From positions 19,567 through 83,566 of the forward strand of contig JAEWYQ010000049.1 in assembly GCA_023395555.1 (NCBI GenBank): 64,000 nt of DNA, in the 5' to 3' direction. The stretch is from Bacillota bacterium. GTDB taxonomy: Bacteria > Bacillota > Clostridia > Lachnospirales > Lachnospiraceae. Both the position numbers and the translations under genes were made by a program. The stretch's first letter is position 1. Each line of letters begins with the position of its first letter. Positions 25,442 through 35,600 of this stretch are shown one piece after another. The notes under the pieces are model-generated. The model had not been told where the DNA came from and ran no database searches. It saw only the letters and a program-made list of their open reading frames with translations.

Positions 25442-25498
25442 ATGCGTTCAAACTAGGAATGCAGTATTTAGAAATAATCCAATAGGAGGGTTTGTTAG

Positions 25499-25903
25499 AT
25501 GGCTAAGAAAACAGCGACAACAGCTAAAAAAGTGACAAAGAAGCGTGTGAAAAAGAACGTCGATCGTGGACAGGCACACATTCAGTCATCTTTTAACAAT
25601 ACAATTGTTACGCTGACCGATTCAGAAGGCAATGCACTTTCTTGGGCAAGTGCCGGCGGATTAGGGTTCAGAGGTTCCAGAAAATCAACTGCATATGCTG
25701 CACAGATGGCAGCTGAGACAGCAGCAAAGGCAGCACTTGTTCATGGCTTGAAATCCGTAGAGGTTATGGTTAAGGGACCTGGACAGGGCCGTGAAGCAGC
25801 AATCCGTGCGCTTCAGGCTTGCGGTATTGAAGTAACAAGCATTAAGGATGTGACTCCGGTTCCTCATAACGGATGTCGTCCGCCAAAACGCAGAAGAGTC
25901 TGA
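25499..25903 (+). CDS. rpsK: Ribosomal protein S11
   Basis: The 134-residue protein contains [19 protein letters not shown] and the C-terminal [17 protein letters not shown] of S11, a platform protein near the E site. The first 20 residues are Lys/Thr/Ala rich. AGGAGG precedes the ATG. Confidence 0.97.
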   Translation: MAKKTATTAKKVTKKRVKKNVDRGQAHIQSSFNNTIVTLTDSEGNALSWASAGGLGFRGSRKSTAYAAQMAAETAAKAALVHGLKSVEVMVKGPGQGREAAIRALQACGIEVTSIKDVTPVPHNGCRPPKRRRV

Positions 25904-25918
25904 TGGGAGGTAATAATA

Positions 25919-26515
25919 ATGGCTAGAGATATGAGTCCAGTATTAAAGAAATGCAGATCCCTTGGTCTGGAGCCGGCTTACCTGGGAATTGACAAGAAGT
26001 CAAACAGAGCATTCTCAAGAGCAGGAAAGAAGACCAGCGAATATGGTCTGCAGTTAAGAGAGAAGCAGAAGGCTAAGTTTATCTACGGCATGTTGGAGCA
26101 GCCTTTCAGAAACTTATTTGCCAGAGCGCAGAAGATGAAGAACGGTACCGCAGGTGAGAATCTGCTTACCTTATTAGAGTTAAGACTGGATAATGTTATG
26201 TTCCGCATGGGATACGGCAGAACCAGAAAAGAAGCAAGACAGATCGTGGATCACAAGCATGTACTGGTGAACGGCAAGTGTGTAAACATCCCGTCTTACA
26301 CCTTAAAGGCCGGAGATACCATTGAAATTAAAGAGAAATTCAAGAATACACAGAGATATAAGGATATCTTTGAGGTAACAGACGGAAGAATCGTACCTGC
26401 ATGGCTGGAGGCAAATCACGAAGCGTTTACAGGTGTTGTGAAGGAAGTTCCTACAAGAGACCAGATTGATGTTCCGGTAAACGAAGTGTTAATTGTCGAG
26501 TTGTACTCAAAATAA
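25919..26515 (+). CDS. rpsD: Ribosomal protein S4
   Basis: The 198-residue protein has the N-terminal S4 region (shortened and zinc-free, starting MARDMSPVLKKCRSLGLEP) and an S4 RNA-binding domain (LDNVMFRMGYGRTRKEARQ). S4 starts 30S assembly and in other bacteria represses its own operon. Its place inside the alpha operon, between rpsK and rpoA, differs from Bacillus subtilis where rpsD is separate. GGGAGG is upstream. Confidence 0.97.
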   Translation: MARDMSPVLKKCRSLGLEPAYLGIDKKSNRAFSRAGKKTSEYGLQLREKQKAKFIYGMLEQPFRNLFARAQKMKNGTAGENLLTLLELRLDNVMFRMGYGRTRKEARQIVDHKHVLVNGKCVNIPSYTLKAGDTIEIKEKFKNTQRYKDIFEVTDGRIVPAWLEANHEAFTGVVKEVPTRDQIDVPVNEVLIVELYSK

Positions 26516-26555
26516 TTAGAATGCAGCTCAAAATACCCAGAAGGAGGGTCCTGTT

Positions 26556-27515
26556 GTGTTTGATTTTGAAAAACCCAAAATAGAGATTGCAGAAATTTCC
26601 GAAGATAAGAAGTTTGGACGTTTTGTGGTAGAACCTCTGGAAAGAGGCTATGGTACAACATTAGGTAATTCTCTTAGAAGAATTATGCTTTCATCCTTAC
26701 CGGGTTCTGCCGTAAGTCAAATTAAGATTGACGGTGTTGTTCATGAATTTTCTGTCGTTCCGGGCGTTAAGGAAGATGTTACAGAGATCATCATGAACAT
26801 CAAAAGCTTAGCAATCAAGAACACAAGCGATACGAACGAGCCTAAGACAGCTTATATCGAGGCTGAGGGCGAGGTTGTAGTGACAGCAGGGGATATACAG
26901 GCTGACCCGGATATTGAGATACTTAACCCAGATCAGGTAATTGCAACCTTATGCGGAGGACCGGACAGCAGGCTTTACATGGAGCTGACCATCACCAACG
27001 GCAGGGGCTATGTGAGTGCGGATAAGAATAAGAATGATGATCTGCCAATCGGTATTATTCCGATTGACTCCATCTACACACCCGTAGAGCGCGTCAACCT
27101 TACAGTTGAGAACACCCGTGTAGGTCAGATTACTGATTTTGATAAGCTTACCCTGGATGTGTACACCAATGGCACACTCATCCCGGATGAAGCAGTCAGT
27201 TTGGCAGCAAAGGTATTGAGCGAGCATCTGAACTCCTTTATTGATTTGTCCGAACACGCCAAGACCGCAGAGATCATGGTGGAAAAAGAGGACAATGAGA
27301 AGGAAAAGGTTCTTGAGATGAACATCGACGAGCTGGAATTATCCGTTCGTTCGTACAACTGTCTGAAGAGGGCAGGCATCAATACGGTAGAAGAGCTTAC
27401 CAATAAGACGGCGGAAGACATGATGAAGGTAAGAAATCTTGGACGTAAGTCATTAGAAGAAGTTCTTGCAAAATTAAAAGAGCTTGGTTTATCTCTAAAC
27501 GCAAGCGATGAATAG
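26556..27515 (+). CDS. rpoA: RNA polymerase alpha subunit
   Basis: The 319-residue protein has the N-terminal dimerisation domain ([20 protein letters not shown]) and the C-terminal domain with helix-hairpin-helix motifs ([16 protein letters not shown] ... [10 protein letters not shown]) that binds UP elements and activators. It starts at a GTG (26556) with AGGAGG upstream. It sits in the usual place before rplQ. Confidence 0.98.
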   Translation: MFDFEKPKIEIAEISEDKKFGRFVVEPLERGYGTTLGNSLRRIMLSSLPGSAVSQIKIDGVVHEFSVVPGVKEDVTEIIMNIKSLAIKNTSDTNEPKTAYIEAEGEVVVTAGDIQADPDIEILNPDQVIATLCGGPDSRLYMELTITNGRGYVSADKNKNDDLPIGIIPIDSIYTPVERVNLTVENTRVGQITDFDKLTLDVYTNGTLIPDEAVSLAAKVLSEHLNSFIDLSEHAKTAEIMVEKEDNEKEKVLEMNIDELELSVRSYNCLKRAGINTVEELTNKTAEDMMKVRNLGRKSLEEVLAKLKELGLSLNASDE

Positions 27516-27562
27516 TTTCGTAAAAAGATGCGAGACGATAAAAGTTTAAAGGAGGGAAACAA

Positions 27563-28099
27563 ATGGCAGGTTATAGAAAGCTTGGAAGAACCGCAAGCCA
27601 GAGAAAAGCATTGCTGAGAAACCAAGTGACCAATTTATTATACAACGGTAAAATTGTTACAACCGAAGCCAAGGCGAAGGAAATCCGCAGAATTGCCGAG
27701 CACATGATCGCACTTGCGGTGAGGGAAAAGGACAATTTTGAGACCGTTACGGTAACCGCTAAGGTGGCTCGTAAGGATAAGGACGGCAAGAGAGTGAAGG
27801 AAGTTGTAAACGGTAAGAAGGTTACTGTTTTTGACGAAGTTCAGAAGACCGTTAAGAAGGACAGCGCAACCCGTCTTCATGCAAGAAAGCAGATGATGAA
27901 ATATCTCTATCCGGTAACAGAGGTTCCTGCTGAGAACGCCGGCAAGAAGAGAAATACCAAGGAGATCAACTTATCCGATAAGTTGTTCAACGAAATTGCT
28001 CCCAAGTATACCAGCCGTAACGGCGGATATACCAGAATCGTGAAGATCGGACCTCGTAAGGGCGATGCAGCGATGGAAGTATTAATTGAATTAGTATAG
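27563..28099 (+). CDS. rplQ: Ribosomal protein L17 with internal insertion
   Basis: The 178-residue protein begins [21 protein letters not shown] and ends [25 protein letters not shown], both typical of L17. It is about 55 residues longer than the compact Bacillus form: a lysine-rich insertion (roughly residues 60-135, including [20 protein letters not shown]) lies between the two conserved parts. Such longer L17 proteins occur in clostridia. L17 lies by the tunnel exit. A strong terminator follows, ending the supercluster. Confidence 0.96.
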   Translation: MAGYRKLGRTASQRKALLRNQVTNLLYNGKIVTTEAKAKEIRRIAEHMIALAVREKDNFETVTVTAKVARKDKDGKRVKEVVNGKKVTVFDEVQKTVKKDSATRLHARKQMMKYLYPVTEVPAENAGKKRNTKEINLSDKLFNEIAPKYTSRNGGYTRIVKIGPRKGDAAMEVLIELV

Positions 28100-28106
28100 G
28101 ACAGAT

Positions 28107-28147
28107 TAAGGGATCACTTTGCGGAAGAAAGGATCCCTTATTTTTTT
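28107..28147 (+). terminator. Terminator of the ribosomal supercluster
   Basis: TAAGGGATC (28107-28115) pairs with GATCCCTTA (28132-28140), followed by seven T (28141-28147). Confidence 0.9.
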
Positions 28148-28236
28148 GGAATAATGGCAGTAATACTTGTGAATTCTATAATAACCAAGAGGCAAATAGA
28201 AGTATTTTCCGTGATTTGATATAAAATTTAACATAC

Positions 28237-28265
28237 TTGAAAATATCTATTTTTTTTTATACACT
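28237..28265 (+). promoter_or_regulatory. Promoter of the ecfA1-ecfA2-ecfT operon
   Basis: TTGAAA and TACACT are 17 bases apart; a TATAAT at 28273-28278 is an alternative -10 without a clear -35. The remaining 120 bases to ecfA1 contain only a short CTGTGA/TCACAG hairpin; no riboswitch was recognised. Confidence 0.5.
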
Positions 28266-28400
28266 TATGCGGTATAATTTGATGTAATCAGTTGTGCGAC
28301 AGGTGACATGACAGCTGTAATGATTGCTTTTAATACCGATATACTGTGAGGGCGGATTTTCACAGCCTGAATTCTTAGAAAGAAAGGTAGGGTTACTATT

Positions 28401-29255
28401 ATGGAAATGATTAAGGTACAGGACCTTGCTTATGAATATATCAGACGGGATGAGGACGGGAATGTGGAGTCCATCAGCCGTGCGATTGACCAGGTGAATC
28501 TGGAGGTTAAGAAGGGAGATTTCATCGCGGTGCTTGGGGCCAATGGTTCCGGGAAATCAACCCTTGCAAAGCATATTAATGCGATTCTCTATCCGACGGA
28601 AGGAGCCGTGTGGGTGAATGGCCGGAAGACCTCGGAGGAGGAGAACCTATGGGATATCCGGCAGAGTGCCGGGATGGTGTTCCAGAACCCGGATAATCAG
28701 ATTATAGCCACGGTGGTGGAAGAGGATGTAGGCTTCGGGCCGGAGAATCTGGGAGTTCCCACGGAGGAGATCTGGCAGAGGGTTGAGAACAGCCTGAAGG
28801 CAGTGGGTATGCTGGAATTCCGGAACCAGTCTCCTAACAAGCTGTCCGGCGGACAGAAGCAGCGGGTTGCCATCGCCGGTATTATGGCAATGAAGCCGGA
28901 ATGCATCATACTGGATGAGCCCACAGCAATGCTGGACCCCAACGGGCGGAAGGAAGTAATCGCCACAGTACGCGAACTGAATGAAAAGGAGAATGTAACG
29001 GTAATCCTGATCACGCATCATATGGATGAGGTTATCCATGCCAATAAGGTATTTGTAATGGAAAAGGGACGTGTGGTGATGGAGGGAACTCCCCGGGAGA
29101 TCTTCTCCCAGGTGGAGGAGATCAAGAGGTACCGTCTGGATGTTCCCCAGGTAACGGAGCTGGCTTATGAGCTTAGCAGGGCAGGGCTGGAGATCCCCGC
29201 AGGAATTCTTACTGTGGATGAGCTGATCCGGTCCCTGGAGTCTTCGAGGAAATAG
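28401..29255 (+). CDS. ecfA1: Energy-coupling factor transporter ATPase EcfA1
   Basis: The 284-residue ABC ATPase has Walker [10 protein letters not shown], the Q-loop FQNPDNQI typical of ECF ATPases, signature [13 protein letters not shown] and Walker [13 protein letters not shown], then H-loop ITHHMDE. With EcfA2 and EcfT it powers uptake of vitamins through interchangeable S subunits coded elsewhere. AAAGG precedes the ATG. First gene of the operon, in the usual clostridial position after rplQ. Confidence 0.95.
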   Translation: MEMIKVQDLAYEYIRRDEDGNVESISRAIDQVNLEVKKGDFIAVLGANGSGKSTLAKHINAILYPTEGAVWVNGRKTSEEENLWDIRQSAGMVFQNPDNQIIATVVEEDVGFGPENLGVPTEEIWQRVENSLKAVGMLEFRNQSPNKLSGGQKQRVAIAGIMAMKPECIILDEPTAMLDPNGRKEVIATVRELNEKENVTVILITHHMDEVIHANKVFVMEKGRVVMEGTPREIFSQVEEIKRYRLDVPQVTELAYELSRAGLEIPAGILTVDELIRSLESSRK

Positions 29256-29282
29256 CAAAGGAACCGAAAGCAGGTGAAGGAA

Positions 29283-30143
29283 ATGCAGATCATATTTGAT
29301 AAGGTAAATTATATCTATGGCGGCGGCACCGCATTTGCCAGGCATGCCATTAAGGATGTCAGCTTTACAATCCGCAAGGGGGAATTCATTGGCCTGATCG
29401 GACACACCGGCTCCGGTAAATCGACCCTGATCCAGCATATGAACGGATTGATTAAGGCTACCAGCGGCCATATCTATTTTAACGGAGAGGATATCTATGA
29501 TCCCAAGTATAAGCTGAGAGAGCTGCGCAGCAAGGTGGGGCTGGTATTCCAGTATCCCGAGCATCAGCTCTTTGAAACCACGGTATTCAAGGATGTGCTG
29601 TTCGGACCCTCGAATCTGGGACTGGACAAACTGGAATGCGAGCTCCGGGCCTATCATGCCCTGAAAATGGTCGGTCTGGGTGAGGAGCTGCTGGATGCTT
29701 CCCCCTTCGAGCTGTCCGGAGGACAAAAGCGCCGCGTTGCTATTGCAGGAGTGCTTGCAATGAAACCGGAGGTATTGATTTTGGATGAACCTACTGCAGG
29801 CCTGGATCCCAAGGGCCGGGATGACATTCTGGAGCAGATTGCCGGACTTCACCGGGAGAGCGGACTGACCATTGTCCTGGTGACCCATAGCATGGAGGAT
29901 GTGGCAAATTATGCGGACCGTCTCTTTGTGATGAACAAGGGAGAGCTGGTGCTGCAGCATCCCACGAAGGAAGTGTTTGCCCATTACCGGGAGCTGGAGC
30001 AGATGCATCTGGCCGCTCCCCAGGTAACTTACATTATGAATGCGCTGAAGGACCGGGGCTACCCCGTATCAACGGATGCCACCACCATAACAGAAGCGAA
30101 GAATGAGATACTGAAAATCTTTCGAGGAAGTGAGAAGCTATGA
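29283..30143 (+). CDS. ecfA2: Energy-coupling factor transporter ATPase EcfA2
   Basis: The 286-residue ABC ATPase has Walker A GHTGSGKST, Q-loop FQYPEHQLFE, signature LSGGQKRRVAIAG, Walker B LILDEPTAGLD and H-loop VTHSMED. The ATG at 29283 with AGGTGAAGG is preferred; an in-frame GTG nine bases earlier is the alternative. Its stop overlaps the ecfT start (ATGA). Confidence 0.95.
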   Translation: MQIIFDKVNYIYGGGTAFARHAIKDVSFTIRKGEFIGLIGHTGSGKSTLIQHMNGLIKATSGHIYFNGEDIYDPKYKLRELRSKVGLVFQYPEHQLFETTVFKDVLFGPSNLGLDKLECELRAYHALKMVGLGEELLDASPFELSGGQKRRVAIAGVLAMKPEVLILDEPTAGLDPKGRDDILEQIAGLHRESGLTIVLVTHSMEDVANYADRLFVMNKGELVLQHPTKEVFAHYRELEQMHLAAPQVTYIMNALKDRGYPVSTDATTITEAKNEILKIFRGSEKL

Positions 30144-30952
30144 TACGAGATATCACCATCGGGCAGTATTATCCCACGAATTCCATACTACACCGGCTGG
30201 ATCCGCGAGTAAAGCTGATCGGGACCTTTGCGTTTATTGTATCCCTGTTCCTGTTCCGGTCTTTTTATGGATATATTGCAGTTACCGTATTTCTTTTTAC
30301 CATCATTAAGCTGTCCAGGGTGCCTTTGGGATTTATCGTGAAGGGCTTGAAGGCAGTTGTAATTCTGTTGCTGTTTACCCTGTTTTTTAATGTGTTCTTT
30401 ACACCGGGAGAGCCTCTGATTCAATATGGTTTCTTAAAAATCACAAAAGAGGGGCTCAAAAATTCGGGCTTCATGGCAATTCGTCTGATCTATTTGATTA
30501 TCGGATCTTCCCTGATGACCTTTACCACCACGCCGAACCAGCTGACGGATGGTCTGGAGAAGGTGCTGCGCCCTTTGAAGCATATCAAGGTACCCGTGCA
30601 TGAGATCTCCATGATGATGTCCATCGCCCTGCGCTTTATTCCTATTTTACTGGAGGAAACCGATAAGATTATGAAGGCACAGATGGCAAGAGGCGCTGAT
30701 TTTGAATCAGGCGGAGTATTAAAGAGAGCGAAGAGCTTGATTCCCCTGCTGGTCCCTCTGTTCGTCTCCGCTTTTCGCAGGGCAAATGACCTGGCAATGG
30801 CAATGGAGGCCAGATGTTACCGCGGCGGGGAAGGCAGAACAAAGATGAAGCCCTTGCACTACAAGGGCAGGGATTATGGAGCCTACTTGAGCCTGGCGGT
30901 CTATTTGGGAGTAATTGTGGCCGTTCGTATTATAGAGAAGGCTGTTTTATAA
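30140..30952 (+). CDS. ecfT: Energy-coupling factor transporter transmembrane protein EcfT
   Basis: The 270-residue protein has five to six membrane helices and the two Ala-Arg-Gly coupling motifs characteristic of EcfT (AQMARGADFES; the second reads AMEARCYRG, with Cys replacing Gly as often seen). It starts QYYPTNSILHRLDPRVKLIG, the conserved opening. It couples EcfA1/A2 hydrolysis to S-component toppling. Overlaps ecfA2 by four bases. Confidence 0.95.
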   Translation: MIRDITIGQYYPTNSILHRLDPRVKLIGTFAFIVSLFLFRSFYGYIAVTVFLFTIIKLSRVPLGFIVKGLKAVVILLLFTLFFNVFFTPGEPLIQYGFLKITKEGLKNSGFMAIRLIYLIIGSSLMTFTTTPNQLTDGLEKVLRPLKHIKVPVHEISMMMSIALRFIPILLEETDKIMKAQMARGADFESGGVLKRAKSLIPLLVPLFVSAFRRANDLAMAMEARCYRGGEGRTKMKPLHYKGRDYGAYLSLAVYLGVIVAVRIIEKAVL

Positions 30953-31010
30953 AGGGCTTGTACCATAAAAGCAGGCGAAACAATAGTATTATCATAAAAG
31001 TGAGTGAATT

Positions 31011-31751
31011 ATGAGAAGAATTAAGCTTGTAGTAGCATATGATGGTACAGGATACTGCGGCTGGCAGCTGCAGCCGGGGCAGCCTACCATTGAGGCTGAA
31101 TTAAATAAAGCCCTGTCTGGGCTGCTTAGGGAAGAGATTGCGGTGATTGGAGCCAGCCGGACGGATTCCGGGGTTCACGCCCTGGGAAATGTGGCGGTTT
31201 TTGACACGGAAAGCGCTATACCGGCAGAAAAGATCTGCCCTGCCTTGAATGTGCGGCTTCCGGAGGATATCCGCATACAGGCCTCTATGGAAGTGGATCC
31301 GGATTTTCATCCCCGCAGGAGAGCCAGCCAAAAGACTTATGAATACAGGATCTTAAACCGCAGGGTGGCGGTGCCGACACAGCGGCTCTATTCCGCCTTT
31401 GTCTACTATACCCTGGATCCGGTCCGGATGCAGGAGGCGGCGGATTATCTGGTGGGGGAGCATGATTTTAAAAGCTTCTGTTCCGTGAAGACTCAGGTGA
31501 CGGATACGGTACGAAGGATTTACAAGGCGGAGATTTTCCGCCAGGAGGAGTGCATTGTCATAAGAGTTACCGGCAGCGGCTTTCTTTATAATATGGTAAG
31601 GATAATTGCGGGAACCCTGATTGAAGTGGGGAGAGGGGCCTATCCTCCCGATAGAGTACGGGAGATGCTGCGGGGGTGTGACCGGAGCCTGGCCGGCCCT
31701 ACGGCATTAGCCCGGGGGCTGACCCTGATTGGAATTGAATATCTGGAGTGA
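31011..31751 (+). CDS. truA: tRNA pseudouridine synthase A
   Basis: The 246-residue protein contains the catalytic-aspartate motif ASRTDSGVHALGN (residues about 49-61), YDGTGYCGWQ at the start, and the C-terminal GSGFLYNMVRIIAGTL. It makes pseudouridine 38-40 in tRNA anticodon arms. It follows ecfT by 58 bases, as in many Firmicutes, but rplM-rpsI, which normally come next, are absent here. Confidence 0.97.
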   Translation: MRRIKLVVAYDGTGYCGWQLQPGQPTIEAELNKALSGLLREEIAVIGASRTDSGVHALGNVAVFDTESAIPAEKICPALNVRLPEDIRIQASMEVDPDFHPRRRASQKTYEYRILNRRVAVPTQRLYSAFVYYTLDPVRMQEAADYLVGEHDFKSFCSVKTQVTDTVRRIYKAEIFRQEECIVIRVTGSGFLYNMVRIIAGTLIEVGRGAYPPDRVREMLRGCDRSLAGPTALARGLTLIGIEYLE

Positions 31752-31822
31752 GCAAGGCTGCTAATAAAACGTTTATTCGGAGTTCATTATAGTAAATCTA
31801 TTTGTTAAGCGGAGTGGTGAGT

Positions 31823-32512
31823 ATGTTTGAATTTTCAACGGATTTAAGTTCAGTAAATGATACCTCGATTGTAATCCGGCTTTTTATGTCAATCCTATGC
31901 GGGGGAATTATCGGATACGAAAGAGGGAGGGCAGGGCGTCCGGCAGGGCTGCGCACCCATATTCTTGTCTGCCTGGGTTCTACACTGGCAATCCTTACAA
32001 ACCAGTATGTATATGAGAAGTACGGAGTTAGTGATCCGACCCGGCTTGGCGCACAGGTCATCTCCGGCATCGGTTTTCTTGGAGCAGGAACCATTATTGT
32101 GACCGGCAGACACCAGGTGAAGGGACTCACCACTGCCGCCGGTCTATGGGCCACAGCCTGTATGGGACTGGCGATTGGAGTTGGCTTCTACAAGGCGGCT
32201 ATAGTCGGATGTTTGTTAATTTTCTTTTCTACCGTTGTGCTGCACCGTTTGGATAATTATATGCTGTCAAAATCAAAGAATTTGGATGTTTACGTGGAAT
32301 TTGGGAAATCGGCGCTGATTACCAATGTGCTGGATAACCTGAGGCAGCTGGATCTGAATATAGAATCGGTTGAGATGGTGAAGCCCACCTATGGTTCAGA
32401 CGCTTCTTCCGCCGCAATCATGACATTGAGGCTGAGAAAGAAGAAGATGAGAATGGATGTAATTACGCGGATCAACCAGATTGAAGGAATTGTATTTGCG
32501 GAAGAGATATAG
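31823..32512 (+). CDS. MgtC/SapB family membrane protein
   Basis: The 229-residue protein has four membrane helices in an MgtC N-terminal domain with GGIIGYERGRAGRPAGLRTH, the family signature, then a C-terminal ACT-like domain (about 150-229). MgtC proteins affect Mg2+ starvation survival and, in Salmonella, ATP synthase. The ATG at 31823 has GGAG eight bases before; a longer frame starts at TTG and has no ribosome binding site. It is separate from truA and ends before a strong bidirectional terminator. Confidence 0.88.
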   Translation: MFEFSTDLSSVNDTSIVIRLFMSILCGGIIGYERGRAGRPAGLRTHILVCLGSTLAILTNQYVYEKYGVSDPTRLGAQVISGIGFLGAGTIIVTGRHQVKGLTTAAGLWATACMGLAIGVGFYKAAIVGCLLIFFSTVVLHRLDNYMLSKSKNLDVYVEFGKSALITNVLDNLRQLDLNIESVEMVKPTYGSDASSAAIMTLRLRKKKMRMDVITRINQIEGIVFAEEI

Positions 32513-32599
32513 CATGCCGCGCGGCGTCATTACATCCGGAAGATATACATGGTTGACAGTTCAAACCGGCAATGCCGTTCTGCGTTCTATAGGAGGAAT

Positions 32600-32650
32600 A
32601 AAAGGCCGGAGGAAAGAAGCACAGCATGCGCTTCTTTCCTCCGGCCTTTT
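32600..32650. terminator. Bidirectional terminator between convergent mgtC-like and ABC genes
   Basis: A perfect 21-bp stem has arms at 32600-32620 (AAAAGGCCGGAGG...) and 32630-32650 (...CCTCCGGCCTTTT) around a nine-base loop. The A-run on one side and T-run on the other let it work on both strands. Confidence 0.93.
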
Positions 32651-32673
32651 AAATCGTCTATTTTACAAGAAAG

Positions 32674-35600
32674 TTATTCTGTACGCAGAGCTACCACAGG
32701 ATCCTTTTTCGCTGCACTTCTCGACGGGATCAAGCCTGCGATCAGAGACAGTGCAACACTGATCAGGATCAGAACGGAGGCCGCCGGCAATGGCAGGAAG
32801 GCGTTCAGGGACAGAATGCCGGTCACGCTGTGAAGAATCAGATTAATGGGGATACACAGCAGGTACGTAATCCCGACGCCCAGCAGACCGGAAGCAAAGC
32901 CGATGATTACGGTTTCCGCATTAAACATGCTGGAAACATCGCCCTTCGATGCACCGATAGCGCGCAGGATACCGATCTCTTTGGTACGTTCCTGAACAGA
33001 AATCAGTGTGATGACACCGATCATGATGGAGGATACCACCAGTGAAATGGCAACGAAAGCCAGCAGGACATAGGTGATTGCATTGATGATTGTCGTAACG
33101 GAAGCCATCATAATGCCGATATAATCTGTATATTTGATCTGGGACAGTTCATCCACACCCTTGTTATATCCTGAAATCGCTTCTTCTATGATATCCTTGT
33201 TGGCAAAAGAGGATGCGTAAATGTTGATTGCAGAAGGGGATTCCAGATCGATGCAGCCCATTTTCATGAGATTGTCCTCATAGGTGGATTCGGAAAATAC
33301 CACAATCTCATCATAATAGGATGCACATTGCTCCGTCGTATAGGCGGCCAGAGCCTGATCCATCGCTGCCGCAAGCTGTGCAGGAGACATCTCGCTCATT
33401 TGCTGCTGAACCTGTGCGGCATACTGGGCCTTGATCTGTTCGGCAACCGATTGGGCAAATAACTCGTTGATTTCTTCATCACTCATGGAGGAGAGGTAGG
33501 ACTGAATTCTTCCCTCCTCCACACTCATCTGCTGCGTTATAGCTTGAGCCATAGCGCTTTCTATGTCCGCACGGGTGTAGCCCTTCATCGCATCCGCAGT
33601 CATGGCTTCCAGCTGATCCTGAGGCGGTATGCTCATAATATTTACATACGAGGATGCCTTGGCTTTTTCATCCATTCCGGCAATGTAGGCACGCAGTTCC
33701 TTTTCTTTTTCAGCAGCCGACAGATTGCCGGTGTTTGCCTTGAAGGGAAGGCCGGTCAGGATATCGGTCTTGCTGTTGCTTCTCTGGGCTTCAATCACCT
33801 TAGAATCCCTTGCGTGTGCAGCTACATATTCGGTCAGGCCCTTTGTGTAAGCGATGGAACCGGACAGCATGGCAGACTGTGTGTTTTCGTTGGGACGGAT
33901 AATGCCGGTTACCTTTAGGGTCAGTCCGTTGTCATACAGATATCGGAGGCCCGCATCGGTTTTTCTCAGATCCGTGTACAGGCCGGTAGCTTCATCATAG
34001 CTGTAGCAGTCCGAGTTGAGAATAATTCGGAATTCCATGTTGCAGATATCTTCATAGGACCATTTCGCTTCGCCCATTTCCAGATCAGATCTGTTCAGAG
34101 CGGCATCCATGATGGCATCGATGGCTTCTCTGGATTCCAGACCAAGGGCATACAGCGTCATGTCGTCCAGCTCGTTGTTTTTATCAAGAACCAGAACGAT
34201 TTCATTACTGCTGTTAGGCCAGATACCGTAGACTACGTCATATTGCTTCTTCAGCAGATCGTTGACCGGCTCGCCGTTTTTCCCGGACAGCATCTCCTGC
34301 CATAGGTTCATGGATACCATACCCATGGAAGAGCCCATGGACAGCATGGGGGAGGAGCTCCCAAGAGAGGAGCTTCCGGTCAGGGAAGTGAGGGAGGACA
34401 TGTCCGCCCCCAGGTATTCGGACATCAGCTCCTGCAGGAGAGCCTGTGTATCGGAATGAATGATACTGCCGTCAATATTCTTCGTGTAAACCAAAAGATC
34501 CAGGTCATAAGAATACTGTGTGCCGGTAATGGCTTGACTTAGCCCGTCCTCCGCCGAAGATAAGCGGGACTCGCCCGAGCCGCCGCTTGCTGTGTCGGCG
34601 GACAATTCCTGTTCAAGATACTCCTTGAAGGACTTCAGATCATTTTCCCTGCTTTCCAGGTTGTTTAAGGAGGTCAGCATATCATAGATGGCAGATTTTT
34701 TGTAGACCGCATCCTTATCATGGTTGATCTCCGGGTTATTGACCTTCATAAAGGTTTCCATCAGGGAGGTCATATCCACCGAGGTTTTCTCGATGGTCAG
34801 CGGATAGGAGGATAAAGCATCCTCCTGCACAGAATCAATATATGCCGTTGTGCCCTGTGACACAGCGAGAATTAGAGAAATTCCCATGATTCCGATACTG
34901 CCGGCGAAGGCAGTCAGGGTGGTTCGTCCCTTTTTGGTGAAGAGATTTTTCAGCGACAGGCGGAAAGCTGTCCAGAATGACATGGACGGTTTCTTTGTCT
35001 TGGCTGCAGGATGGGCGGATTGTCCCTTGTCACTGCCGCTTCCTCCTCTAACCTGATCCCGTTGCATTGCGGATTGGTATTCTTCCGCCGCAAGAGGGGC
35101 GGAATCATCGGTGATTTTACCGTCCAGCATCCGGATAATTCTGGAGGAGTACCGCTGCGCCAGATCCGGATTGTGTGTTACCATGATGACCAGGCGGCTG
35201 CGGGAGATCTCCTTGAGAATATCCATAACCTGTACGCTGGTCTCCGTGTCCAGGGCGCCCGTTGGTTCATCGGCAAGGATGATGTCCGGATCGTTGACAA
35301 GGGCACGCGCAATGGCAACACGCTGCATCTGGCCTCCGGATATCTGGTTCGGCTTTTTATGCAGCTGATCCCCAAGGCCCACCTGCTCAAGGGCTTGCTT
35401 CGCCCGGTCTTTTCGCTCTGTTTTGGATACGCCTGAAAGGGTCAGGGCAATTTCAACATTCTGCAGTACGGTTTGGTGGGGGATCAGATTGTAGCCCTGA
35501 AATACAAATCCGATGGAATGATTTCGATAGGCGTCCCAATCCCGGTCCTTGAAGTCCTTTGTTGATCTACCGTTGATGATGAGGTCACCGCTTGTATATT

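Noticed and set aside
28148..28400. Riboswitch before the ECF transporter genes
   Set aside because: Only one six-base-pair hairpin is present; I see no conserved core of cobalamin, TPP, FMN, folate or other vitamin riboswitches.
28647..30008. 453-codon open frame on the minus strand
   Set aside because: It lies wholly antisense to ecfA1 and ecfA2, which have complete ATPase motifs; the antisense translation is His/Leu/Gln-rich without any recognisable domain.
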